This document shows positions 1 through 5,410 of a stretch of 5,410 bases of DNA, in pieces. The notes beneath the pieces were generated by a model. That model saw only the letters and a list, made by a program, of their open reading frames with translations. It was not told the DNA's origin and did not search any database. Origin of the DNA: Gammaproteobacteria bacterium (GTDB lineage Bacteria; Pseudomonadota; Gammaproteobacteria; Thiohalomonadales; Thiohalomonadaceae); contig JADFYS010000156.1 in NCBI GenBank assembly GCA_015232955.1, forward strand, positions 1 through 5,410. The letters run 5' to 3'. A program made the translations under genes and the position numbers. Numbering within the stretch: the first letter of the stretch is position 1; every line of letters starts with the position of its first letter.

Positions 1-66
1 TTCAAAGGCTTCATAACGCAGAAGAGTCGCGCTTATCGGCTTTCTGGAACCAGCGTTTTCAGGTAT

Positions 67-90
67 CTTGGGTATATACCCAGGTTTTTT
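67..90 (+). terminator. Intrinsic (Rho-independent) terminator
   Basis: The arms CTTGGGT (67-73) and ACCCAGG (78-84) pair over seven positions, with one G-U wobble, around the loop ATAT (74-77). Six T residues follow at once (85-90). The core TGGGTATATACCCA (69-82) is a perfect palindrome. The T run lies only on the right, so the terminator acts on rightward transcription and should end an upstream transcript before the antiporter operon. That fits a separate promoter for the operon downstream. Confidence 0.7.
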
Positions 91-97
91 GGGTATA
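68..97. repeat. Direct repeat TTGGGTATA x2, 21-bp period
   Basis: TTGGGTATA occurs at 68-76 and again at 89-97. The starts are 21 bp apart, about two helical turns. The first copy is the left arm of the terminator hairpin and the second begins in its T run. The spacing would suit a protein bound on one face of the DNA, but the repeat may also be a by-product of local duplication. No function can be assigned. Confidence 0.4.
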
Positions 98-231
98 AAT
101 TCAGAGGTCGGGCTGTGGTGCTGTGGGTTTGACTGAAAATCGCTCAATACCGGCGAGGAGGCACTTTGCTTTCCGATCTTCAGTATGAGCGTGATCAATA
201 CTTAGGATATCAGCTACTTCCGCTCTAGTGG

Positions 232-248
232 AACGGTGATAAACGGTG
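232..248. repeat. Direct repeat AACGGTG x2, 10-bp period
   Basis: AACGGTG lies at 232-238 and 242-248, exactly one helical turn apart and ending 16 bp before the candidate -35 box at 265. Position and phasing are what one expects of tandem activator half-sites. A related ACGGTG recurs at 404-409 in the leader. The seven-base unit is short, so chance is possible. Confidence 0.3.
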
Positions 249-264
249 GTGGTGTCACACAACT

Positions 265-293
265 TTCACAAAAAAGGGTTTTGCGGCTCTGAT
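265..293 (+). promoter_or_regulatory. Candidate sigma70-type promoter for the mrp operon
   Basis: The -35 box TTCACA (265-270) matches five of six consensus bases. A 17-bp spacer separates it from the -10 box TCTGAT (288-293), which matches four of six. The start point would be near 300, giving a leader of about 150 nt before mrpE. A weaker alternative uses TTGCGG (281-286) and TAAACT (303-308) with a 16-bp spacer. Either lies downstream of the terminator and upstream of the structured leader. This is consensus matching by eye. Confidence 0.35.
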
Positions 294-321
294 GACAAGG
301 TGTAAACTGATAGCCAGTTGA

Positions 322-416
322 AGACGACATTGAGACGACAATGCACTGTTGGCGTCGTCTCGTAACATCGGGTTGACAAAGTGTGTCAATGGCGACGGTC
401 TACACGGTGTGACCGT
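322..416 (+). promoter_or_regulatory. Inverted-repeat-rich leader upstream of mrpE
   Basis: Three inverted repeats crowd this stretch. GAGACGAC (332-339) pairs with GTCGTCTC (354-361). TTGACA (373-378) pairs with TGTCAA (384-389) across 5 nt. ACGGT (404-408) pairs with ACCGT (412-416) across 3 nt. An extra copy of AGACGACA at 322-329, repeated at 333-340, could compete for the same partner at 354-361, giving mutually exclusive hairpins. An extra ACGGT at 395-399 could likewise compete for 412-416. None is followed by a T run, so this is not a plain terminator. It could be a 5' UTR control element, and the TTGACA/TGTCAA palindrome alone could be a protein operator. It matches no riboswitch class I know. 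Confidence 0.35.
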
Positions 417-453
417 TCAGGAACGAACTTTTAGGGATATCAATTTTATTCAG

Positions 454-951
454 ATGGGTCAAAGACGCGACTCGCTAGTCCTCTTTGCGACACTTCTCCT
501 CTTCTGGATGATGCTTATGGGGCGTCTTGACGGGGATGTGTTGCTTGTCGGCACGATCATCTCTTTGGTGATCACCCTCTTTTGTCATCAGGGACTCTCC
601 TTCTTTACCGAGTTTCGCCTATCGCGACAGGCGGTAATTGCCGGATTCCGCTACTATGGCCACTTCTTCTTCGAACTGGTGCGTTCCAATCTGCGGATGG
701 CAAAGATCGTCCTCTCACCGCAGCTGCCTATCAACCCCGGTATTGTCAAAGTCCGAACTCGACTCAAGAGCCGAATGGGGCGACTGATGTTGGCCAATTC
801 GATCACCCTTACACCGGGAACTCTGACCGTGGAGCTGGAGGGGGAGTGGCTCTACATCCACTGGGTCACAGTGACCACCACCGATATCGAAGAGGCGACC
901 CGGGAGATTGTCAGCGGATTTGAGACCTATCTAGAGGTGATTTATGGTTGA
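454..951 (+). CDS. mrpE: Mrp/Mnh antiporter subunit E
   Basis: Small membrane subunit of the Mrp-type Na+/H+ antiporter, MnhE/MrpE family. From the ATG at 454 it has 165 aa, normal for the family. An N-terminal hydrophobic segment (about 8-45) is followed by a FELVRSN segment near 73-79, NPGIV at 94-98 and the hallmark LANSITLTPGT at 113-123. The C-terminal part is soluble, with WLYIHW around 132-137. The same frame is open back to a TTG at 349, giving 200 aa, but those extra 35 residues are polar, unlike the family N-terminus, and overlie the inverted-repeat leader, so I chose 454. Its ribosome site is weak: AGGGA at 433-437 is 16 nt away. The gene heads the operon and overlaps mrpF by 8 nt. 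Family assignment is firm, the start less so. Confidence 0.93.
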   Translation: MGQRRDSLVLFATLLLFWMMLMGRLDGDVLLVGTIISLVITLFCHQGLSFFTEFRLSRQAVIAGFRYYGHFFFELVRSNLRMAKIVLSPQLPINPGIVKVRTRLKSRMGRLMLANSITLTPGTLTVELEGEWLYIHWVTVTTTDIEEATREIVSGFETYLEVIYG

Positions 952-1204
952 GCTACTGATCTATCTTGCGGCCGCTCTCGCCGGAGCAGCGGTGCTTTTT
1001 GCCTTGGCACGCTTTATCAAAGGGCCGGTGGCTGCGGATCGTGTCGTCGCTTTTGATGTGATCACCATCGCCTCAATCACCGGAATCGTCCTTGCGGCTC
1101 TGGCAGAGCAACGCGAGATCTATCTCGATGTCGCCCTGGTCTACGCCCTGCTCTCGTTTCTCGGAGTGATTGTCATCGCCCGCTATCTCGAACGGGGGTT
1201 GTAG
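944..1204 (+). CDS. mrpF: Mrp/Mnh antiporter subunit F
   Basis: Small hydrophobic subunit of the Mrp complex, MnhF/MrpF/PhaF family, 86 aa with about three membrane helices, the usual size. Family signature residues are present: R23, then GP at 27-28, DR at 32-33 and D38, reading KGPVAADRVVAFD. A final helix contains LDVALVYALLSFLG (61-74), where D62 sits at the membrane edge. In the family this subunit packs with MrpE and MrpG and is needed for antiport. The ATG at 944 follows an AGAGG site at 933-937 with a 6-nt gap and overlaps the mrpE stop. The gene ends in TAG, whose last base begins the GTG of mrpG. Confidence 0.95.
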   Translation: MVELLIYLAAALAGAAVLFALARFIKGPVAADRVVAFDVITIASITGIVLAALAEQREIYLDVALVYALLSFLGVIVIARYLERGL

Positions 1205-1563
1205 TGATTGTTTTTGACCTGCTTGGCGGGCTGTTACTGGTAGCCGGAACCTCTTTTCTCCTTTTAGGTGGGCTGGGGCTGTGGCGGATGCCTGACATCT
1301 ATAACCGGATTCAGGCCGGAACCAAGGCGACGACCCTCGGCACGCTTTTGACCTTGGCCGGTGCGGCCTTCCTCCAGCCGACATGGGCGTTAAAGCTATT
1401 GCTTATCGGTGTTTTTCTCATTTTTACCAACCCCCTCTCTTCTCACCTTTTGGCACGGGCTGCCCACCGCAGTGGTGCCCATAAGACGGCGACAACGGTG
1501 GTTGATCATCTGGCTGAGGATCGCACTGCACGCAACACGAATGATCAGGGAGAACGGGGATGA
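1204..1563 (+). CDS. mrpG: Mrp/Mnh antiporter subunit G
   Basis: MnhG/MrpG/PhaG family membrane subunit, 119 aa, three helices. The signature is clear: GLGLWRMPDIYNRIQAGTKA (23-42) with R28, P30, D31 and Y33, then TTLG (43-46), and a third helix running into FTNPLSSHLLARAA (74-87) with H81. The last 30 residues are polar and would form a cytoplasmic tail. The start is GTG at 1204, sharing one base with the mrpF stop (TAGTG), so translation is probably coupled. The stop overlaps the next gene as ATGA. Confidence 0.95.
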   Translation: MIVFDLLGGLLLVAGTSFLLLGGLGLWRMPDIYNRIQAGTKATTLGTLLTLAGAAFLQPTWALKLLLIGVFLIFTNPLSSHLLARAAHRSGAHKTATTVVDHLAEDRTARNTNDQGERG

Positions 1564-1817
1564 GTGAGCTGCTGTTGGCAATGAGCCTGCTGCTATCTGT
1601 AGTGATGGTAGGTGCGGCACTGGTGGCGATTCAGCCCGGGAGGAGTCTCCCTATTATTATTCTCTCTTCAGGACTGGTGAGTCTTCTCGCCTCGGTGCAG
1701 TATCTCCTTCTCGCTGCCCCCGATGTGGCGATGACCGAAGCGGCTATCGGTAGTGGCCTCACCACCTTCCTCTTTTTCTTTGTCCTGTCTCGGGTGCGGG
1801 GAGGTGATCGTGGTTAG
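1560..1817 (+). CDS. Stand-alone MbhD/DUF4040 subunit (MrpA C-terminal piece)
   Basis: A protein of 85 aa with about three helices, matching the MbhD-like (DUF4040) domain. In classical Mrp systems this domain is part of the MrpA C-terminal half. In Mbh/Mbx hydrogenases and some Mrp operons it is a separate subunit. The key motif is AAPDVAMTEAAIGSGL (52-67), with P54, D55 and E60. A conserved acidic residue in this helix is thought to lie on the lateral ion path of Mrp and Mbh complexes. The ATG at 1560 has AGGGAGA at 1547-1553 with a 6-nt gap and overlaps mrpG by 4 nt. The form with E60 after T59 looks more like the Mbh branch than the Bacillus MrpA branch, judging from memory of the family. 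Confidence 0.88.
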   Translation: MSELLLAMSLLLSVVMVGAALVAIQPGRSLPIIILSSGLVSLLASVQYLLLAAPDVAMTEAAIGSGLTTFLFFFVLSRVRGGDRG

Positions 1818-2508
1818 ACATCTCTTTGTCCTTCTTCTGCTGACCGCTCTCGGAACGCTCTTCTTTGCGCTTCAGGCCGGTTTTAGTCCAGACAGTGAGC
1901 TCAATCAGGTGGGTCGTTACTATGCGTCCCATACCGCACAGGATCTGGGCGCGGCCAATATCGTAACCGCGATTATTGTCACCTATCGCGGCCTCGATAC
2001 CCTGGGCGAGGTGACGGTCCTCTTTCTCGCATCGACCATTATCGGCATGGTGTTGAGCAAGGGGATGCAGAAAGGGGGGAAAGTCAGCGATCTCCCTCCA
2101 GCGGGGGAGCTGCTCTCTACCGGGAGCCGTCTGTTGGTGCCGCTTATCCTGCTATTGGGCTGTTATGTCTTTATCAATGGCCATTTGACCCCCGGAGGCG
2201 GCTTTCAGGGGGGCGCGATCCTCGCCTCGGCGGCGTTAATGCTGCTTCTCGCTGACCCGTTACGCCCTTTTAACAGCCGCTTTATCGCGGTGGTAGAGTC
2301 TACATCGGGACTGCTTTATGTGGTCATTGGTGTTCTCGGGATCTTCGTTGCGGGTGGATTCCTCGATAACCGAATCCTGCCCTTGGGGAGTTATGGCACG
2401 ATCTTCTCCGCTGGCGCCATCCCTATTATCTACACCTTAATTGGTCTCAAGGTGGGGGCAGAGTTTAGCTCCATGCTCCTCAAACTCTCAAAGACGGAGG
2501 AGCGGTAA
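1810..2508 (+). CDS. mrpB: Fused MbhE-like domain and Mrp subunit B
   Basis: This 232-aa protein joins two parts. Residues 1 to about 90 resemble MbhE, the last piece of the MrpA C-terminus: a first helix, then NIVTAIIVTYRGLDTLGE (50-67), with D63 and E67, running into a helix. From about 100 on it is an MnhB/MrpB domain with several helices and the hallmark GHLTPGGGFQGG (124-135). A typical MrpB alone is about 140 aa, so the extra length is the MbhE part. I chose GTG 1810, which has GGAGG at 1800-1804 with a 5-nt gap and overlaps the previous stop by 8 nt. The frame extends back to GTG 1753, but that would overlap the DUF4040 gene by 65 nt and add non-hydrophobic residues. GTG 1804 is also possible but lies within the ribosome site. 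Confidence 0.9.
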   Translation: MVRHLFVLLLLTALGTLFFALQAGFSPDSELNQVGRYYASHTAQDLGAANIVTAIIVTYRGLDTLGEVTVLFLASTIIGMVLSKGMQKGGKVSDLPPAGELLSTGSRLLVPLILLLGCYVFINGHLTPGGGFQGGAILASAALMLLLADPLRPFNSRFIAVVESTSGLLYVVIGVLGIFVAGGFLDNRILPLGSYGTIFSAGAIPIIYTLIGLKVGAEFSSMLLKLSKTEER

Positions 2509-2864
2509 TGGCGGATATTGCGATGGCTACCGGCTTTATCCTTATTCTCATCGGTATCTTTGGTGCACTCACCAATCGTAATATGTTGCGGATGATTGTC
2601 GGCTTTGTCATCGCCAGCACCGGGGTCAATCTGGTGATGGTCGCAGTCGGCTATATGCGGGGGCGTACCGCTCCGATCCTCGATGATGCCGTACCGGTCG
2701 CTGACGCGGTGACGCGGATTATCGATCCCCTCCCTCAGGCGCTGGTTCTGACCGCAATTGTGATTGGCCTGGGGGTGACTGCACTGATGTTGGCCTTCAC
2801 CTACCGCCTCTTCGTCACCAAAGGGACGCTTGATATCTCCAAGTTCAGGGAGCTGAAATGGTAA
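2508..2864 (+). CDS. mrpC: Mrp/Mnh antiporter subunit C (NuoK-like)
   Basis: MnhC/MrpC subunit, homologous to NuoK of complex I; 118 aa with three helices, normal length. The first helix leads to TNRNMLRMIVGF (22-33), followed by N41 in the second helix. The family hallmark DPLPQALVLTAIVIG (73-87) precedes the third helix. In the complex it sits between MrpA/MbhD-type and MrpD-type subunits on the central hydrophilic axis. The ATG at 2508 shares one base with the mrpB stop (TAATG) and has GGAGG at 2496-2500 with a 7-nt gap. The end overlaps the next gene by 7 nt. Confidence 0.95.
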   Translation: MADIAMATGFILILIGIFGALTNRNMLRMIVGFVIASTGVNLVMVAVGYMRGRTAPILDDAVPVADAVTRIIDPLPQALVLTAIVIGLGVTALMLAFTYRLFVTKGTLDISKFRELKW

Positions 2865-5410
2865 ATATCCTGTTTCTCATCGCAATCGCCCTGGCTTCGG
2901 CCTTCTCTCTCGGCTTTCTGCGGGATGATCAGCGAAGGGTAGCGTATAGCATCACTTTGATGACCCTGGCGGTGATGAGCTGGATCTCAGCCAGTTGGGT
3001 CGTCGCCTTCGCCTGGGGTGGTGTGGCACCGGTTGAGGTGTTGACTGCGGGGGGGCGACCCCCCTTTGTGATTAACCTCAGAATGGGGTTGAGCGAGGCT
3101 GTGGCGCTGCTTGTTGTCTCCCTGACCGGACTCTTCTCTGCCATCTATCTTCGGGTGAGTATGCTCCGTATCGGTCGGCGGGCGATGGTGGTCCTGATCG
3201 TCTTCACCATGTCGCTCTGCGGCATCATTCTGACAAGAGATCTCTTTAACCTCTTTGTCTTCATCGAGTTGATGGTGATATCGGCCGGTGGCCTGATACT
3301 CCTCTCTGAAGACGCCAACGCTCTCGCTTCCGGTTTTAAGTATCTGATTATCTCGCAGCTGATCTCGATTATGCTCCTTATCGGGATCATCTTCACCTAT
3401 CACGCGACCGCCACCCTCAATATTGATGATATCGCCCACCTCTCTTCGGGGATGGTTCACGGGGGGACGCTCGCCTTTCTGTTGATGTTTATGGCGCTGG
3501 TGGTGGAGTTGAAACCGTTTCCGGCCAATGGCTGGGCGCTCGATATCTACCAATCATCTCACCCATCTTTCTCTGCCATCTTCTCTGCCGCATCGGGTGT
3601 CGCTGCGGTGGTGGCGATCGATAAGCTGCTGCTGATTGGGGGGGGTGAGTGGCGCGAGATCGCCACCGTCATCGGTATTGTCACCTTTATCACTGCCAAC
3701 CTCTTTGCGCTGTCGCAGGAGAATGACCGGCGTCTTCTCGGCTATTCGTCGGTGGGGCAGATGGGGCTCATCCTGGCGGTGGTCGGTCTTCGTGATCTGT
3801 TGGGAGAGAACTATCTCTACATCGGCGGCGGTATCCTCCTCGCCCACGCGCTCTCCAAAGCGGGGCTGTTCTGGATCTCGGGGCTTATTACCGGGCGCAA
3901 GCTGAGTGACTGGAGTGTCCTCCGTCAGGAGCCGCTGCTCCTCTTCGCCTTTATCAGCTTTATTGCGCTACTGATCGGTCTCCCCCCGTTTCCCGGCTTC
4001 TATGCCAAGTGGGATCTGATTCACCTTCTTGCTGCGGAGGGGGAGTATACCCTGATAGGTCTGATCCTCTTTGGTGCCCTGCTCGAGGCGGGATACCTCT
4101 TCCGTTGGTTCGGTTACGCCCTCAAGCGGCGTCCAGAGGGTGAGGTGATGATTAAATGCTCTCTGGTGAAACGGGGTGTAATCACCACAACCTTGGTGGG
4201 AGGGTGGCTCCTCGGTTACCTCTGGGGTGAGATATCTCTCCACGGAAACCTGCTTCACTCTCTGCCCCTGCTCTTCGCTTTTGCCTTCATCCTGCTTGAC
4301 TGGCTGCCGGCACGGGTGAAAAATAGTGTCGCTATTGCGGGTATGGTGGGGTTCTTCATCCTCCATTTTGCAGAATATAATCCGCTGCAGCTCATCTTTG
4401 CGGTGATTATTCTGATTGGTGGGCCGATCATCTTCCTGGCCAGTTTCCAGCAGCAGGGGCGGCGCGTCGGCTTCTATCCGGCATCGATGCTGATGTATGC
4501 CGGCCTGGTGATGTTGATTCACGCCGAAGACTCTTTCAACTTCTTTGCGGCGTGGGAGTCGTTAACCATCGGCTCCTATCTCCTCATCGCCCGTGGCAAG
4601 GAGTCGGAGCCGCACGCCCTCTCCTACATCCTCTTCTCGCTAGGTGGTGCATTTCTTATCCTTGCCGGCTTTGCCCTTGCCGCCCAAGGGGAGTCTATTT
4701 TCCTTCTGACGGCATTGGGGGATGTGGCGCCACCGTTGGCACCGTGGATCTTTATCCTTCTCGCCATCGGTTTTATGACCAAGACCGCCTCTATTGGCCT
4801 CCATATCTGGCTTCCGGGTGCCCACGCCGAGGCGGAGACCGATGTCTCCCCCATGGTTTCGGGGATCCTCCTCAAGGCGGGGCTGTTTGGTCTGATGATG
4901 CTTCTGCTCAATATGGGCAAACAGTCGCTCTACGGGGTTGAGCTGACTCATGTCATGCTCTGGATCGGGGCGCTGTCGGCACTGCTTGGCAATATGATGG
5001 CGATCTATCAAGAGGATGCGAAGCGGCTGCTCGCCTACTCCTCCATTGGCCAGATGGGCTACGCCCTCTTCGGTCTCGCCCTCATGAACCACCTTGGCTG
5101 GTTGATGGCGCTGATGTTTGTCATTAACCACTATATCTACAAGTCGATGCTCTTCCTCTCCCTCGGTGGGGTGGCGAAGCAGACCGGTACCAAATTGATG
5201 TACAAGATGGGAGGGTTGATCACCCTAATGCCGTTCTCATTTATCGCGGTGCTGATCGGGATTATTGCGGTCTCCGGGGTCCCCCCTCTTTCAGGATTTG
5301 GCGGGCGCTGGATCTTCTATAACGCGATTATGAGTGCAGAGTACCGTCTGCCGATGGTGGTCATCTTTCTTGCTGGACCCATCGCCTTCCTCTACCTCTT
5401 CCGTCTGATT
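2858..5410 (+). CDS. mrpD: Tandem fusion: MrpD and second antiporter core, 3' partial
   Basis: A single frame of 851 codons without a stop, still open at the window edge. Copy 1 (about 1-450) is MrpD-like: TM5 Glu E137 in DLFNLFVFIEL, TM7 Lys K219 in ELKPFPANGWALD, DRRLLGYSSVGQMG (290-303), H330 and K334 in AHALSK, and LPPFPGF (375-381) with K384. E137 and K219 carry the numbers of essential MrpD residues in Bacillus pseudofirmus. Copy 2 (about 465 on) has E567 in FFAAWESL, K642 in MTKTASIGLHIWLPGAHAE, K673, DAKRLLAYSSIGQMGY (720-735), NHYIYK (757-762) and VPPLSGFGGR (808-817). The two sets of motifs are about 423-433 residues apart. Normal MrpD is near 490 aa, so this is a true two-core protein. 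Copy 2 resembles MrpA/NuoL/HyfB-type cores. The ATG at 2858 overlaps mrpC by 7 nt. Confidence 0.9.
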   Translation, partial: MVNILFLIAIALASAFSLGFLRDDQRRVAYSITLMTLAVMSWISASWVVAFAWGGVAPVEVLTAGGRPPFVINLRMGLSEAVALLVVSLTGLFSAIYLRVSMLRIGRRAMVVLIVFTMSLCGIILTRDLFNLFVFIELMVISAGGLILLSEDANALASGFKYLIISQLISIMLLIGIIFTYHATATLNIDDIAHLSSGMVHGGTLAFLLMFMALVVELKPFPANGWALDIYQSSHPSFSAIFSAASGVAAVVAIDKLLLIGGGEWREIATVIGIVTFITANLFALSQENDRRLLGYSSVGQMGLILAVVGLRDLLGENYLYIGGGILLAHALSKAGLFWISGLITGRKLSDWSVLRQEPLLLFAFISFIALLIGLPPFPGFYAKWDLIHLLAAEGEYTLIGLILFGALLEAGYLFRWFGYALKRRPEGEVMIKCSLVKRGVITTTLVGGWLLGYLWGEISLHGNLLHSLPLLFAFAFILLDWLPARVKNSVAIAGMVGFFILHFAEYNPLQLIFAVIILIGGPIIFLASFQQQGRRVGFYPASMLMYAGLVMLIHAEDSFNFFAAWESLTIGSYLLIARGKESEPHALSYILFSLGGAFLILAGFALAAQGESIFLLTALGDVAPPLAPWIFILLAIGFMTKTASIGLHIWLPGAHAEAETDVSPMVSGILLKAGLFGLMMLLLNMGKQSLYGVELTHVMLWIGALSALLGNMMAIYQEDAKRLLAYSSIGQMGYALFGLALMNHLGWLMALMFVINHYIYKSMLFLSLGGVAKQTGTKLMYKMGGLITLMPFSFIAVLIGIIAVSGVPPLSGFGGRWIFYNAIMSAEYRLPMVVIFLAGPIAFLYLFRLI
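3049..3064 (+). repeat. G7-CGA-C6 hairpin inside the fusion gene
   Basis: Seven G (3049-3055), then CGA (3056-3058), then six C (3059-3064) form an all-GC hairpin with a three-base loop within codons for residues 64-70 of the fused protein. Only three T follow, so it is not a convincing terminator. The residues encoded (AGGRPPF) match a loop that is often glycine- and proline-rich in this family, so protein coding alone could explain it. Confidence 0.5.

Larger units (their letters stand above)
1..453. other. Non-coding upstream region
   Basis: No convincing protein gene lies in this stretch before the operon. It holds a rightward intrinsic terminator, direct repeats, a candidate promoter and a leader with several inverted repeats, each listed separately. 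A + strand frame entering from the left reads S-K-A-S and stops with TAA at 14-16. It could be the last codons of an upstream gene whose transcript ends at the terminator at 67-90, but four codons cannot prove this. Frame 1 is open from 1 to a TGA at 130-132 and again from 133 to a TAG at 226-228, but neither translation resembles a protein I know. On the - strand an ATG at 14-12 points out of the window, without a Shine-Dalgarno site. Confidence 0.6.

Noticed and set aside
1..132. Frame 1 as the tail of an upstream gene
   Set aside because: It would run through the terminator hairpin and T run, and the translation is not recognisable. A stop at 14-16 in frame 2 is a simpler end for an upstream gene.
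292..376. Tiny leader peptides starting at ATG 292 (9 codons) and ATG 341 (11 codons)
   Set aside because: Neither has a convincing ribosome site or a run of one amino acid that would point to attenuation.
373..404. TTGACA at 373-378 as a perfect -35 box
   Set aside because: The best -10 candidate, TCTACA (399-404), matches only three of six bases and needs a 20-bp spacer. TTGACA is better read as one arm of the TTGACA/TGTCAA palindrome.
349..453. Longer mrpE starting at TTG 349
   Set aside because: It adds 35 polar residues absent from the family, has no ribosome site, and overlaps the inverted repeats. ATG 454 gives the normal family length.
2987..3553. Long antisense open frame of 188 codons
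   Set aside because: It lies opposite the conserved antiporter core. Its translation is rich in His, Gln, Asp and Arg with no recognisable domain, as expected from the complement of hydrophobic codons.
4343..4345. Internal ATG as a separate start for the second core
   Set aside because: No stop separates the two cores, there is no evident ribosome site, and it would remove membrane segments that belong to copy 2.
3968..5131. Further antisense frames at 3968-4522 and 4640-5131
   Set aside because: Same composition pattern as other shadows. The + strand reading has clear family motifs throughout, while these have none.

Overview
The window is a block of small membrane-protein genes, all on the + strand, that encode a multisubunit cation/proton antiporter module of the Mrp/Mnh/Pha type, the family related to the membrane arm of complex I and of Mbh/Mbx-type hydrogenases. 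A non-coding region precedes the block, and the last gene is still open at the right edge. The sequence looks bacterial: operon overlaps, Shine-Dalgarno sites, GTG starts, and a GC content that looks a little above half by eye. Mrp-like modules are widespread, so I do not name a taxon. A proteobacterium is only a guess.

Layout. Positions 1-453 hold no convincing gene. They contain a rightward intrinsic terminator (67-90), short direct repeats, a candidate sigma70-type promoter (265-293) and a leader rich in inverted repeats (322-416). Then follow mrpE (454-951), mrpF (944-1204), mrpG (1204-1563), a stand-alone MbhD/DUF4040 protein (1560-1817), a fused MbhE-MrpB protein (1810-2508), mrpC (2508-2864) and a very long frame (2858 to beyond 5410). 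The long frame carries two complete-looking antiporter cores in one polypeptide. Every gene junction overlaps, by 8, 1, 4, 8, 1 and 7 nt in order, so this is one translationally coupled operon.

How the parts fit. In the classical Bacillus-type operon the order is A-B-C-D-E-F-G. MrpA there is one large protein with an antiporter core followed by MbhD- and MbhE-like C-terminal domains. Here the order is E-F-G, the MrpA C-terminal pieces, B-C, then D joined to a second antiporter core that may stand in for the MrpA N-terminal core. This is a circularly permuted order, resembling archaeal Mbh/Mbx clusters more than the Bacillus one. The small subunits would form the scaffold and cation side of the complex, and the two cores would be the proton-conducting units.

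The most notable feature is the D-plus-second-core fusion. I checked it codon by codon from 2858 to 5410 and found no stop. Two residues of copy 1, E137 and K219, fall at the numbering of the known essential MrpD residues. Whether the operon is a free-standing antiporter or the membrane arm of a larger redox complex depends on genes beyond the right edge.
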